Shown here one piece after another: positions 23,368 to 32,780 of a stretch of 41,464 nucleotides of DNA (position 1 is the stretch's first letter; each line of letters begins with the position of its first letter). The DNA is from an uncultured Clostridia bacterium. GTDB lineage: Bacteria > Bacillota > Clostridia > Lachnospirales > CAG-274. Both the position numbers and the translations under genes were made by a program. The stretch spans positions 1 through 41,464 of the forward strand of contig CANQBT010000003.1 of the NCBI GenBank assembly GCA_947589405.1, given 5' to 3'. Below the pieces are notes generated by a model, which did no database searches, was not told the DNA's origin, and worked only from the letters and a program-made list of their open reading frames with translations.

Positions 23368-24629
23368 CAGTCTTTGACCCTCTTAATATCGGCGCCTAAT
23401 GCCCTAAGCTTGTATTCTATCTGTTCGTAACCTCTGTCTATAAAACGGACATTTCCTATCTTTGTAATACCGGCAGCGGCAAGTCCCGCTATTATCATAG
23501 CGGCTCCTGCTCTCAGGTCCGTAGCCATGACCTCTGCACCATGCAGCACAGGTGCACCGTGTATTGTTGCGATCCTTCCGTCTACATTTATATTACAGCC
23601 AAATTTTTTAAGCTGATCCACATATTGGAAACGATTCTCCCATACGGTTTCCGTCAGAATGCTTATACCCTCTGCCATAGAAAGACCTGCTACCATTTGG
23701 GGCTGAAGGTCTGTGGGGAAGCCGGGATAAGCCATAGTCTTTACTCTTATTGAAGAAAGCTTGCCATTGGAAATAACGTCTATATAGTCATCTCCCTCTT
23801 CTATTGTGCAGCCCATTTCCCTAAGCTTTGCAGAAAGGCTGTCCATATGCTTGGGAATAATATTTCTGACCGATACATTACCTCCGCATACCGCAGCCGC
23901 TATCATATATGTACCTGCCTCTATCTGGTCGGGTATTATCATGTATTCGCTTCCATGAAGGCTTTCCACACCTGTTATCCTTATGACATCTGTACCGGCG
24001 CCCTTTACCCTTGCGCCCATCATATTCAGGAAATTGGCAGTATCGACAATATGGGGCTCCTTAGCAGCGTTTTCAATGACCGTAACGCCTTCTGCCATAG
24101 TAGCTGCAAGCATGATGTTGATAGTAGCGCCTACAGACACGGTATCCAAGAATATATTTGTGCCCTTAAGCCTGTCCGCCTTAAGCCTTATGATGCCCTC
24201 GTCATAGTCCTCTATTATCTCTGCGCCAAGAGCTCTGAAGCCCTTTAAGTGCAGATCTATAGGTCTGGTGCCGAAATTGCAGCCGCCCGGAAGAGCTACC
24301 TCTGCCCTCTTGAAGCGGGCAAGCAATGCTCCCATAAGATAATATGAAGCCCTTATTTTCCTTACTGAATCAAATGTCGCATTATAATTATTGAGATCGG
24401 AGGAATCTACCATAAGTGTCCTTTCATCTATAAGCTGACAATGAGCGCCAAGCTTTGTGAGAGTATCCTCAAGACACCTTACGTCCTCTATTCTGGGGAG
24501 ATTGTCTATAATACATATGCCGTTTGCAAGTATCGCAGCGGGAATAATAGCCACAACCGCATTCTTGGCACCGCTTATAACGACCTCGCCGTTAAGGGAA
24601 TTTCTGCCCTTTATTAACAAATGCTCCAT
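23367..24629 (-). CDS. murA: UDP-N-acetylglucosamine 1-carboxyvinyltransferase
   Basis: First committed step of peptidoglycan synthesis: transfers enolpyruvyl from PEP to UDP-GlcNAc; target of fosfomycin. With the ATG at 24629 it has 420 residues; the TTG at 24653 used by the ORF track is rejected because GAGAGGTG, the ribosome site, lies inside that extension. The catalytic cysteine is present in [13 protein letters not shown] (about 117), so fosfomycin would be expected to bind. N-terminal [15 protein letters not shown] and later [10 protein letters not shown] also fit. It may be one of two MurA copies, as in many Firmicutes; only one is here. Confidence 0.95.
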   Translation of the reverse strand: MEHLLIKGRNSLNGEVVISGAKNAVVAIIPAAILANGICIIDNLPRIEDVRCLEDTLTKLGAHCQLIDERTLMVDSSDLNNYNATFDSVRKIRASYYLMGALLARFKRAEVALPGGCNFGTRPIDLHLKGFRALGAEIIEDYDEGIIRLKADRLKGTNIFLDTVSVGATINIMLAATMAEGVTVIENAAKEPHIVDTANFLNMMGARVKGAGTDVIRITGVESLHGSEYMIIPDQIEAGTYMIAAAVCGGNVSVRNIIPKHMDSLSAKLREMGCTIEEGDDYIDVISNGKLSSIRVKTMAYPGFPTDLQPQMVAGLSMAEGISILTETVWENRFQYVDQLKKFGCNINVDGRIATIHGAPVLHGAEVMATDLRAGAAMIIAGLAAAGITKIGNVRFIDRGYEQIEYKLRALGADIKRVKD

Positions 24630-24801
24630 AAAAGCACGCACCTCTCTGAACAAAAACCGATTTATATAACATTCAAGCTTATTTCCATATACTGATCTAT
24701 GTATGGGACAAAAGCCCCTCTATATACTATATCATCATTTATGAGTTTTTTAAAGCTATTTTTTATTAAAATTCAACTTTTTTTGCATCACAAATTTGAC
24801 C
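24630..24801 (-). other. Long murA 5' leader, about 170 nt
   Basis: Between the predicted murA start site and its ATG is an AU-rich leader with an imperfect hairpin (CCATACA...TATATGG) near 24680-24710. I recognise no known riboswitch in it. The rest of the divergent region (to 24981) holds the two promoters and no gene. Confidence 0.35.
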
Positions 24802-24807
24802 AATGAT

Positions 24808-24836
24808 ATAATAGCAATAATGGAAGTGTTTGTCAA
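24808..24836 (-). promoter_or_regulatory. murA promoter
   Basis: Minus-strand TTGACA (24836-24831), 17-base spacer, extended -10 TGCTATTAT (hexamer 24813-24808). One of the best promoters in the window. Confidence 0.8.
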
Positions 24837-24922
24837 GTTAAATTAGTATTTTTTGCTGTAGGGACTGCTTTTTTATTTGCCTTTGCCTTACATATATTGC
24901 CGTTGTATACTCAATTGATATG

Positions 24923-24951
24923 TGGACAAAATCCAAATGCTGTGTTACTAT
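24923..24951 (+). promoter_or_regulatory. Acetyltransferase gene promoter
   Basis: TGGACA (24923-24928), 17-base spacer and TACTAT (24946-24951) with upstream TG. The predicted start is about 24 bases before the GTG start codon. Confidence 0.65.
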
Positions 24952-24981
24952 TGAATAAATATTTCAAAGGCGGTGATCAAA

Positions 24982-25533
24982 GTGCAGAAAACAGGGAAAA
25001 CACTTGAAGAAGAGCTTTATTATCCGGGTGATGAGGAGCTTTATTTAAAAAGACTCAGGTGCAAGGATATGTGCGCCGAGTACAATTCTCTTATGCCATC
25101 GGAGGAGGACAGACGTGAAGAGCTTATAAATAAAATTGTGGGTAAGGCAGGAAAGGACGCATGGATAGAGCAGAGCTTTTGGTGCGACTACGGCTTTAAT
25201 ATTGAGCTGGGGGATAATTTTTATGCCAATCACAATCTTGTAATACTGGACTGCGCCAAAGTGGTTTTCGGCAAGAACTGTCTTGTAGGTCCTAACTGCG
25301 GCTTTTATACCGCAGGTCATCCTATTGACCCGGAGCAGAGGAATAAGGGACTTGAATTTGCAAAGCCTATATATGTGGGAGATAATGTGTGGATAGGCGG
25401 TAATGTTTCCGTTATGCCCGGCGTAAGTATAGGCAGCAATTCCGTCATAGGCGCAGGAAGTGTTGTCACAAGGGATATTCCCGAAAACGTTACTGCCGCA
25501 GGCAATCCGTGCAGAGTGCTTAGAAAAATATAG
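24982..25533 (+). CDS. Sugar O-acetyltransferase (maltose/galactoside acetyltransferase family)
   Basis: Transfers acetyl from acetyl-CoA to a sugar hydroxyl. The ORF track starts at a GTG at 24973, but that codon lies inside AAAGGCGGTGATC, an almost complete complement of the 16S rRNA 3' end; the GTG at 24982, 8 bases further, is therefore taken as start (183 residues). N-terminal maltose-acetyltransferase helix (EEELYYPGDEEL), then a left-handed beta helix of hexapeptide repeats with the catalytic His in FYTAGHPID, and VYVGDNVWIGGNV-type turns (IYVGDNVWIGGN) to GNPCRVLRKI. Single gene with its own promoter, divergent from murA. Substrate unknown. Confidence 0.9.
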   Translation: MQKTGKTLEEELYYPGDEELYLKRLRCKDMCAEYNSLMPSEEDRREELINKIVGKAGKDAWIEQSFWCDYGFNIELGDNFYANHNLVILDCAKVVFGKNCLVGPNCGFYTAGHPIDPEQRNKGLEFAKPIYVGDNVWIGGNVSVMPGVSIGSNSVIGAGSVVTRDIPENVTAAGNPCRVLRKI

Positions 25534-25620
25534 TTGGGAATGTATTGGATATGCTGCGCAAAGGGCTGTCGGCTGGTTTCCGTTTAACATAAGTAACCAC
25601 AACGTTACTTTCACCTTAAA

Positions 25621-25890
25621 ACAACCCTTCCACCATGCTACGCATGGTCCCCCTCCCCTTGACGCTCAATATAAAATTGAGCTAGGGGAGGCTAGAGGTG
25701 GGAGGAGAAGGGACGTCTTAGGTTAACACACCTCAAATGCCTTAATAATGATAAAAAGCTAGTATTTATAACTAACTAAAAAATTATGAGGAACATCAAC
25801 CTAGGCTCCCCTTGGAGCTAGGGGAGCTGTCAGCCCAACCAAAAATTGCGAGTCGTGAACGGATTTGCATGGGCTGACTGAAGGGTCGAA
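25621..25890 (+). repeat. Hairpin-rich intergenic repeat, copy 3 (expanded)
   Basis: Starts CAACCCTTCCACC, ends CTGAAGGGTCG (ends inverted). Left module: CCATGC/GCATGG hairpin and CTCCCCTTGACGCTCAAT...ATTGAGCTAGGGGAG. Right module: CTCCCCTTGGAGCTAGGGGAG and a long-loop stem CAGCCCA...TGGGCTG. About 90 bases of unrelated AT-rich DNA lie between. It fills most of the 395-base gap between two convergent genes; I see no gene in that gap. Confidence 0.65.
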
Positions 25891-25928
25891 CTTACTATGC
25901 CAAACAAAAATTTATACAAATCCTATGA

Positions 25929-26846
25929 TCATATTTCTACATTTCTGAGGGCTTCGGCTCCTATTTCGGGAAGAATGGAATTTATGTAACAGCCGGTGCT
26001 GAATTCAAAGCCTGCCATATGTCCTATACGAGGTATTATCTGCATATAGAAATGGAAGTACTCATTATGCTCCATACCCTTAGGCGCAGAATAAAAGCAT
26101 ACGTTATAGCTTATGTCGGGATTGAGTATGCAAAGTCTTTTAACGGAATTTCTCAATATAATGCCAAAATTCACAAGCTGAGCATCGCTGAATTCCCTGA
26201 GAGATGAGATGTGCTTCTTAGGCAATATATCCATGCCATAGGGAAATTTGCCGTCGGCAGGTATATAGCATATAAAATCTTCATTTTCTTCAACTATCCT
26301 TGTGCCAAAATCCATACTGCAAAAATAGCATTTATTACCATGCTCTTCATAGTACTTTTTGAGCACGCCAAGAAGATGCTCCATTTTAAGAGGAACTACG
26401 CAAAGAGAAGCTATCTGCCAATGAGAATGGGACTGACTTGCCCCTGCGTCTATGCCCTGATTCTTAAACACCTGGACATAGGCGGAGCGCTTATCCTCCT
26501 CCAGATCGATAAAGCGAGCCTGAAGAGCCTTAAGGAGCCTGAACATATGACCGTCTGTAAAGTCCTTCATTTTTTCGGTGTGTTCCTTAGTATCTATGAC
26601 TACATCATGCTTGCCGAATGCCTCGTCATCTACGGGAATAAAGGGATATTTATTCGGCACTATCCTTATTTCATCATCATCGGACTCCCATATGGGAGGA
26701 GGTGTCATATGCTTGTTTGCAACGCAAAAGGGACAATACTGTTCAGGCGTATCCTGTACGTTCATACGCTTGAAGCTGTGGGGTCTTTTTGCTCTGTTTG
26801 TAGCATAAAACACATATTCGCCTGTCAAAAAACATCGTTTGATCAT
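25929..26846 (-). CDS. GalT/HIT-superfamily nucleotidyltransferase (galactose-1-phosphate uridylyltransferase-like)
   Basis: A 305-residue protein of the GalT branch of the HIT superfamily. Seen: zinc-type cysteine pairs CPFC (about 38) and CYFC; FKNQGIDAGASQSHSHWQIAS with the HxHxQ catalytic pattern (about 131-145), which forms the uridylyl-histidine intermediate in GalT; and YGMDILPKKHISSLREF plus HFYMQIIPRIGH in the C-terminal half, again with His motifs. It could be GalT proper or a related sugar-phosphate nucleotidyltransferase; no galK or galE lies beside it. Last gene of the polA-led minus-strand run, 4 bases behind a substrate-binding protein. Start follows GAGGTAAT. Confidence 0.75.
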   Translation of the reverse strand: MIKRCFLTGEYVFYATNRAKRPHSFKRMNVQDTPEQYCPFCVANKHMTPPPIWESDDDEIRIVPNKYPFIPVDDEAFGKHDVVIDTKEHTEKMKDFTDGHMFRLLKALQARFIDLEEDKRSAYVQVFKNQGIDAGASQSHSHWQIASLCVVPLKMEHLLGVLKKYYEEHGNKCYFCSMDFGTRIVEENEDFICYIPADGKFPYGMDILPKKHISSLREFSDAQLVNFGIILRNSVKRLCILNPDISYNVCFYSAPKGMEHNEYFHFYMQIIPRIGHMAGFEFSTGCYINSILPEIGAEALRNVEI

Positions 26847-26850
26847 AATA

Positions 26851-28392
26851 TTACCTCATTTGTATATACCATTGGTTTACATTGCCATATAAATTATTGA
26901 GCGCAGGCTGTATAAGCCCCTTTATACGTGGACCTGTGACAAGGGCTTCCGACTCAAAGCCTATGCCTATTACAGGAAGCTCTGCGCTAAGAGCCTTATT
27001 CAGCTCATTCAGAGTCCTTTTGCAGCTGTTCTCATCAAAGGCGTTGTTATATGCGGATATAAGAGCATCTGTAGTACTGTTTCCGCAGCCGCCGTAATTC
27101 ACGGCTCCATTCGTACCCACAATATGAGTCACGTCCATATTCTCTCTCAGTCTTACTCCGCCTATGAACATATCGAAGCTGCCCTTAGAAAGCCTGTCTG
27201 TATACTGTTGGAAATCCACCGCTTCAACGCTTGTATTGAAGCCGTTTTCATTAAACGCCTTGCTTATTGCCCGTGCTGTTTCCACTCTTACGGAATTTTC
27301 ACTATTTACAAGTATAGTAAATGTAAAATCGTTTTTTGTCAAGCCTCCTGCCGAAATAAAGGCGTTTGCCATATTGCTGTCTCTCTCATAGACATCTGCT
27401 CCCGTATCGCTGTAATATGGATAATTGGGATTTATGGGAGTGATGCTTTGAGTCATCTTGTTTATATATATATCGGAAATAATATCCTCAAAGGGCACTA
27501 TACAGGCTATGGCATGTCTTGCATTGACATTTGAAAAAAGAGGCTTTTTAAAATTCATTCCTATATATTCAAAGTGATTTGTGTTATAGTGCTGTGCGTT
27601 TCTGCCAAGAGAGCTGTCAAGTAAGCCAAGCTCATTTATATCCACACAGGCGCAATCTATAAGACCTGATGAAAGAGCCTGGAGCTGAGTTGCCTTATCC
27701 GGCATTATCTTCACATTTACATTTGTGATATAGGGCTTTCCTTTAAAGCAGCTGTCTGATGAAACAAGATTCATTTCCTTTACTGTGGTATAGTCCTTGA
27801 ATTTATAAAAACCGCTGCCTACAGGGTACATATCCACAGAGCCTTTTTTATAGTACTGAGCCGGTATTATGGGAAAGCACAGGCTATAGCCTGCCAAAGC
27901 CATAGGCTTGCTGTAATTTATAACGGCAGTCAGCTCATCGGTCTTGGAATATGACACCACATTGTCCATACAGCTCTTATATATGGAATCTCCTGCCGCT
28001 TCTCCCAATACCCTGAGAGAATATACAATATCGTCTGCCGTAACGGGAGCGCCGTCCTGCCACTTTATGCCCGACTTCAATTTTATTGTAACAGCAGTTC
28101 CGTTTTTGCTCAAGGTATAACTTTCTGCCATATTTGGAGATACCTGCATTTCGCTGTCTATTACGAAAAGAGGTTCAAATATGAGCCTAAGTACCTTGTC
28201 AACGCTGTCGTCCCTGTTAAGAAGAGGGTTGAGTGTCTCCGGCTTTTTCATGGCAAGCTCAAGAGTACCTCCCGTAACGGGAATACCCTGCTCGGCTGTC
28301 TGTTCACTATTGTCCGAAATCGTGCTGACATTCTCTCCGCAGCCACACAGCATCACAATTATAAGCAATATACTAAAAAATCTGAATTTCAT
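26851..28392 (-). CDS. Family 5 extracellular solute-binding lipoprotein (oligopeptide type)
   Basis: A 513-residue lipoprotein (MKFRFFSILLIIVMLCGCG, lipobox ending near residue 18) of the SBP_bac_5 family, normally the peptide- or nickel-binding component of an ABC importer. Family marks: TLNPLLNRDD, SVDKVLRLIFEPLF, ESYTLSKNGTAVTIKLKSGIKWQDGAPVTADDIVYSL (split here into short recognisable pieces) and INPNYPYY. No permease or ATPase gene is adjacent, so it is an orphan binding protein. Its start overlaps the end of the transglycosylase gene by 20 bases. The neighbour may hint at recycling of wall peptides; that is inference only. Confidence 0.88.
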   Translation of the reverse strand: MKFRFFSILLIIVMLCGCGENVSTISDNSEQTAEQGIPVTGGTLELAMKKPETLNPLLNRDDSVDKVLRLIFEPLFVIDSEMQVSPNMAESYTLSKNGTAVTIKLKSGIKWQDGAPVTADDIVYSLRVLGEAAGDSIYKSCMDNVVSYSKTDELTAVINYSKPMALAGYSLCFPIIPAQYYKKGSVDMYPVGSGFYKFKDYTTVKEMNLVSSDSCFKGKPYITNVNVKIMPDKATQLQALSSGLIDCACVDINELGLLDSSLGRNAQHYNTNHFEYIGMNFKKPLFSNVNARHAIACIVPFEDIISDIYINKMTQSITPINPNYPYYSDTGADVYERDSNMANAFISAGGLTKNDFTFTILVNSENSVRVETARAISKAFNENGFNTSVEAVDFQQYTDRLSKGSFDMFIGGVRLRENMDVTHIVGTNGAVNYGGCGNSTTDALISAYNNAFDENSCKRTLNELNKALSAELPVIGIGFESEALVTGPRIKGLIQPALNNLYGNVNQWYIQMR

Positions 28393-28969
28393 ATAGATCA
28401 GTCCCCAAAATAATTCTGTATATCTTTTTATACAGATCGATCTTTTTCACATAACGCTGAGTTTCGCCATATGGTATTGAATGAAGTGATTCTCCATTAT
28501 AGCTGTAGTCTGAGCTTTTAAGCCATTTCCGTACATTCCCTATGCCTGCGTTATAGGCGGCAGCCGCAAGCTCCTCATCGGAATCAAAGCTGTCCATTAA
28601 AAAGCTGAGTATCCAGCAGCCTATATCAATATTTGTTTCTATATCGTCAAGCCTTCTGTAATCAAAGTTCTCATAGCCCATTTGCTTTACAGCCCATTCC
28701 GCAGTATCGGGCATTATCTGCATGATGCCCCTTGCGCCCTTTTCAGACTCTATCTTTGCGGTAAAACGGCTTTCGGTATTTATTATGGCGCATACATATG
28801 CAGGATCCAGATCGTACTTTTCGCTGTATTTTTCTATTATATCCAAATAATCAACAGGAAACGCTATGCACAGCGCTATATAGCCTGCAAAGGCAAATAT
28901 TGCACACCATATTATAAGACCTATCGTAAATTTTATAAGCCGCCATAAAAATCTGAATATTTCAGTCAT
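28373..28969 (-). CDS. Membrane-anchored lytic transglycosylase (SLT domain)
   Basis: Cleaves peptidoglycan glycan strands, forming 1,6-anhydro-MurNAc. 198 residues: an N-terminal membrane helix (FTIGLIIWCAIFAFAGYIAL) anchors it, and the SLT domain follows (about 45-190) with the catalytic Glu in INTESRFTAKIES (about 66), ARGIMQIMPDTAEWA, AAAYNAGIGNVRKWL and ETQRYVKKI. It has the length and layout of the small YjbJ/Slt70-like enzymes. Its start overlaps the coaE stop (TAATG). Confidence 0.92.
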   Translation of the reverse strand: MTEIFRFLWRLIKFTIGLIIWCAIFAFAGYIALCIAFPVDYLDIIEKYSEKYDLDPAYVCAIINTESRFTAKIESEKGARGIMQIMPDTAEWAVKQMGYENFDYRRLDDIETNIDIGCWILSFLMDSFDSDEELAAAAYNAGIGNVRKWLKSSDYSYNGESLHSIPYGETQRYVKKIDLYKKIYRIILGTDLYEIQIF

Positions 28970-29541
28970 TATTTCCCAACTCTTTCATATATCTGTTCTC
29001 TAAGTCTGTCAATATCTCCATTGTTTTCTATAACAAAATCCGCATATTTTCTGAGCTGCTCTTCAGACATCTGATTTCTGAAACGCATAATAGCCCTTTC
29101 CTTTGTTATATTATCTCTTTTCATAACTCTCTCAAGCCTTGTTTTTTCATTGGCGCATACAAGCCATATCTCGTCGCATATATTTTCCATTCCCGCCTCT
29201 ATCAGAAGCGGCGCATCTATGACTGCATATTTTTTTGTACAGTTTTCAACAGCATTTCTGACATATGCATATATGTACTTATGAGTGATACTATTGAGGA
29301 GGTCAAGGCTCCTGCTGTCGCTAAAGACCCTTTCTCCCAATTTTTTTCTGTCTATGCTTCCGTCCTCCGAAACGGCAAAGGGAAAGGCAGCTGCTATTTC
29401 GCTGTACGCAGCGCCGTCCTTCTCCATATTTCTGTGAGCGATCTCATCACAGTCCAGCACAAGCGCCCCCAGTTCATTCATTATTTGGGACACCATGCCT
29501 TTTCCGCTGCCGCTGTTTCCCGTAAGTCCTATTACCTTCAT
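28969..29541 (-). CDS. coaE: Dephospho-CoA kinase
   Basis: Last step of coenzyme A synthesis: phosphorylates the 3'-OH of dephospho-CoA with ATP. 190 residues, with the Walker A loop GLTGNSGSGKG (about 5-15), the DCDEIAH motif, VIDAPLLIEAG and the LID region RVMKRDNITKERAIMR. In many Firmicutes coaE follows polA; here only one membrane protein gene stands between them. Start overlaps the end of that gene by 4 bases. Confidence 0.95.
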   Translation of the reverse strand: MKVIGLTGNSGSGKGMVSQIMNELGALVLDCDEIAHRNMEKDGAAYSEIAAAFPFAVSEDGSIDRKKLGERVFSDSRSLDLLNSITHKYIYAYVRNAVENCTKKYAVIDAPLLIEAGMENICDEIWLVCANEKTRLERVMKRDNITKERAIMRFRNQMSEEQLRKYADFVIENNGDIDRLREQIYERVGK

Positions 29542-29921
29542 TTTTCCCTCACCATTGTCAGCTCAAGATACAAGCCTATTGCCACAAGTACGTTGGAGGT
29601 GAATACAGATGTCCTTATATTTGTAAAATATGCATTTGAAAAAGCAAAATATGCAAAAACCAGCCAGCAAACAAGGCTTATTGCATGAAGTATAAAAAGC
29701 GCCTTGTTATCCCTTACAGCCGTTGATGAAATATAGAATTTCACAAGGGAGGGAATGCCCGCAGCAAACATGCAGAACCTTATGGGAGAAAACTGACCGT
29801 TGGTAATGCCTGCTCCCGATCTGTCCATAGTTAATACAATTATGAATACGGCTGCGCTTGCCAAAAAGGTCACAAGTGTCACAGCTATGCTTAACAGCCT
29901 TAAAAATTTAGTCTTGTCCAT
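29538..29921 (-). CDS. Small four-helix membrane protein, function unknown
   Basis: 127 residues with four clear hydrophobic segments (around residues 10-32, 48-65, 75-95 and 105-122), separated by short charged loops. I do not recognise a family or any catalytic motif. It lies between polA (8 bases upstream) and coaE (4-base overlap), so it is co-expressed with them, but the context does not point to a role. Confidence 0.8.
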   Translation of the reverse strand: MDKTKFLRLLSIAVTLVTFLASAAVFIIVLTMDRSGAGITNGQFSPIRFCMFAAGIPSLVKFYISSTAVRDNKALFILHAISLVCWLVFAYFAFSNAYFTNIRTSVFTSNVLVAIGLYLELTMVREK

Positions 29922-29929
29922 ATGATCAC

Positions 29930-32566
29930 CTACTTTGCTTCATACCATGTGCTGCCCTCATGTACATCTACCTCCATAGGTACAGCCATGTCTACGGCAT
30001 TTTCCATTTCCTCCTTGAGTATAGAGCTTATTCTGTCCGCTTCGTCTTTATAGGCTTCTATAAGAAGCTCATCGTGTACCTGAAGTATAAGCCTTGACTT
30101 TAGCTTTTCCGCTCTGAGCCTGTTATGCACCTTTACCATAGCTATCTTTATAATATCGGCAGCCGTACCCTGCACAGGCATATTCATTGCCACTCTTTCT
30201 CCAAAGGAACGCTGTATGAAATTAGAAGAATTTATCTCGGGTATATAACGCCTTCTGTTGAATACCGTTATGCCATAGCCCTTCTCCTTTGCAGACTCTA
30301 CACAGCCGTCTATAAATACCTTTATTTTGGGATATTTTGCAAAATATCCCTCTATATATTCATCTGCCTGCTTCTTTGTCGTGCCTATGTCCTGTGAAAG
30401 CGAAAAGGCGCCTATGCCGTATATTATGCCAAAATTAACTGCCTTTGCATTACTTCTCTGAAGAGGCGTTACCTCCTCAAAGGGTACGTTGAACACCTGT
30501 GAAGCAGTAAGCCTGTGTATATCCTGTCCTGTTTTGAAGGCATTTATAAGTGTTTCATCGCCTGACATGGCAGCCAATACCCTCAGCTCTATCTGTGAAT
30601 AGTCTGCATCTATATATACACAGTCCTCAGCAGGCACAAATATCTTCCTGAGCTTTCTGCCTAACTCCAGCTTAATAGGTATATTCTGAAGGTTTGGCTC
30701 TGTAGAGCTTATTCTTCCTGTCGTTGTTATGGTCTGATTGAATGTGGAATATATCCTGTTATCCTCATGGACAACTGCCAGAAGTCCGTCTGCATAGGTG
30801 GACTTAAGCTTGCTGTAGCTTCTGTATTCAAGGACCTTTCCCACTATCTCGTCCTTATCCTTTAGCTTTTCAAGTATATCTGCGGAGGTGGACCAGCCTG
30901 TCTTTGTCTTTTTACCGCCCTTTAATCCCAGCTTTTCAAAGAGTATATAGCTTAACTGCTTGGGGGAATTGATATTGAATTCTTCTCCTGCAAGCCAGTA
31001 TATTTCCTTTGTCAGCTCGTCAAGCTTCTTTTCAAGCTCATCTCTGTAGGCAATAAGGCCTTCTCTGTCTATGCCCATGCCTGCAAGCTCCATATCGGCA
31101 AGGACATATATAAGCGGAAGCTCTATGCTGTAGTACAGATATTCCTGATCATTTTCCTTAAGCTGTTTTTCCATTATGGGATACACTCTTCGACTTATAT
31201 CGCTGAGTCTGCCGCAATAGAGAGTAAAGTCGCTGCTGTTAAGACTTTCAAGACTTTTTCTGCTCTTTCCCTTTCCAAGTATTTCCTCTTCGGAAGGATA
31301 GCTTTCACCTAAAAACTCCTCTGCCAGCTCGCAGTAGTCGTATTTATCCCCTGCCGAATTAAGTATATATCCGCCAAGCATTGTATCAAAGGCTATATTT
31401 TTAAGCTCTATGCCCTTGCGCCTCAGAAGTACTATATCCTTTTTGCCGTTATGGGCTATTTTGCAGTTCTGATCTTCAAAAAAATCCCTGCATACAGACA
31501 AAAGCTCCTTCTCTTCAAGCCTTATGACAATGGCATTGCCTGCCTTTTCGGCAACGGAAACAGCCAGTATTTTATTATTTTCCTCTATTATATCGTAAGC
31601 ACAGTATTCAAAGGGATTTATTTCCGAAAGAAGCTCCCTTGCCTTATCCCTGTCTGTAACAAGGCTGTAGTCGGTTTTATGCTCCTCCTGTACCCTTTCT
31701 GTATCAAAGCGTGTAAGAAGGCTCCTGAAATCATGAGCTTTAAAAAGCTCATATGCCTTTTCATTAAAGACATCGTGGAGCTTGGTATCTTCAAGATCTA
31801 TTTCCATAGGAACATCGGTCTTTATGGTAACGAGCCACTTGCTCTTTAGAGCCTGCTCCTTATATTCCTTAAGATTTTCACTTGCCCTTTTGGGCTTTAC
31901 GTCATCGGCATGCTCTATGGCATTTTCAACGGAACCGTATTCCTGTATTATTTTTATAGCGGTCTTTTCGCCTATAGAGGGTACTCCGGGAACGTTGTCG
32001 CTTGCATCTCCCATAAGAGCCTTTACATCTATAAATTCCAAAGGCGTAACGCCGTATACGGACATAACGTCAGCTGCATTGTAATCCTCTACTACAGTAT
32101 TTCCGCTCCTTGTCTTTGGTATACGTATCTTTATAGTGTCGGTAGCCAGCTGCAAAAGATCCCTGTCGCCGCTTACTATCACAGGAGAAATGCCCTGTCT
32201 GTCAGCCTTAGCCGCAAGGGTACCCAGAAGATCGTCGGCTTCATAGCCTCCCATTTCAAATATGCTTATGTTCATTGCTCTGAGTACTTCCTTGAGCATA
32301 GGCATCTGTGGTATCAACTCGTCAGGCATTCCCTTTCTTGTACCCTTGTATTCCTTATACTCCAAATGCCTGAATGTAGGCTGATGTACATCAAAGCATA
32401 CTCCGCAGTAATCGGGCTTTTCCTCGTCCATAAATTTAAAAAATATGTTAAGAAAGCCATACACTCCGTTTGTAAATTCACCGTTTTTGTCTGTGAGCAA
32501 AGGCATGGCATAAAAAGCTCTGTTTATAAGGCTGTTCCCGTCCAAAAGCATTATCTTACCGTTCAT
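29930..32566 (-). CDS. polA: DNA polymerase I
   Basis: Repair and Okazaki-fragment polymerase. 878 residues: an N-terminal 5'-3' exonuclease (GNSLINRAFYA, GYEADDLLGTLA, SGDRDLLQL, VKALMGDASDNVPGVPSIGEKTA); a middle domain (about 300-480) where the proofreading motifs are degraded (CAYDIIEE in place of DTE, YDYCELAEE at the last motif), so 3'-5' editing is probably lost, as in Bacillus-type PolA; and the polymerase domain with DADYSQIELR (about 652), RSNAKAVNFGIIYG and VHDELLIE (about 831). First gene of a long minus-strand run. A TATAAT lies at 32605-32600 as a candidate -10, with no clear -35. Confidence 0.96.
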   Translation of the reverse strand: MNGKIMLLDGNSLINRAFYAMPLLTDKNGEFTNGVYGFLNIFFKFMDEEKPDYCGVCFDVHQPTFRHLEYKEYKGTRKGMPDELIPQMPMLKEVLRAMNISIFEMGGYEADDLLGTLAAKADRQGISPVIVSGDRDLLQLATDTIKIRIPKTRSGNTVVEDYNAADVMSVYGVTPLEFIDVKALMGDASDNVPGVPSIGEKTAIKIIQEYGSVENAIEHADDVKPKRASENLKEYKEQALKSKWLVTIKTDVPMEIDLEDTKLHDVFNEKAYELFKAHDFRSLLTRFDTERVQEEHKTDYSLVTDRDKARELLSEINPFEYCAYDIIEENNKILAVSVAEKAGNAIVIRLEEKELLSVCRDFFEDQNCKIAHNGKKDIVLLRRKGIELKNIAFDTMLGGYILNSAGDKYDYCELAEEFLGESYPSEEEILGKGKSRKSLESLNSSDFTLYCGRLSDISRRVYPIMEKQLKENDQEYLYYSIELPLIYVLADMELAGMGIDREGLIAYRDELEKKLDELTKEIYWLAGEEFNINSPKQLSYILFEKLGLKGGKKTKTGWSTSADILEKLKDKDEIVGKVLEYRSYSKLKSTYADGLLAVVHEDNRIYSTFNQTITTTGRISSTEPNLQNIPIKLELGRKLRKIFVPAEDCVYIDADYSQIELRVLAAMSGDETLINAFKTGQDIHRLTASQVFNVPFEEVTPLQRSNAKAVNFGIIYGIGAFSLSQDIGTTKKQADEYIEGYFAKYPKIKVFIDGCVESAKEKGYGITVFNRRRYIPEINSSNFIQRSFGERVAMNMPVQGTAADIIKIAMVKVHNRLRAEKLKSRLILQVHDELLIEAYKDEADRISSILKEEMENAVDMAVPMEVDVHEGSTWYEAK

Positions 32567-32780
32567 TTTATTTTTCTCCTTACTTCATCGCTATATACTA
32601 TTATACAGGATTTTTCAATATAAATAAAGGGGTAAGTTTAATTTTTGTATGCATATCGGCGCTTTATTGAAGGCTGTTCACCATTTCAATTATATTTGCT
32701 GTCTAAACGTTATTTTTTCGACAGTCTGAAATTATAATAAATGTCTGCTCTTCATATACTTTACAAAAGGAGATGATACC

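Noticed and set aside
24630-24653. TTG start for murA
   Set aside because: The ribosome site GAGAGGTG lies inside this extension, so the ATG at 24629 is the start.
24783-24812. Plus-strand promoter TTGCAT-18-TATAAT
   Set aside because: Its -10 overlaps the better minus-strand murA promoter, and a closer plus-strand promoter (24923-24951) suits the acetyltransferase gene.
24973-24981. GTG start of the acetyltransferase at 24973
   Set aside because: This GTG is part of the near-complete Shine-Dalgarno AAAGGCGGTGATC; the next GTG is correctly spaced.
25460-25726. Plus-strand 88-aa ORF
   Set aside because: It overlaps the end of the acetyltransferase gene out of frame and runs through the hairpin repeat.
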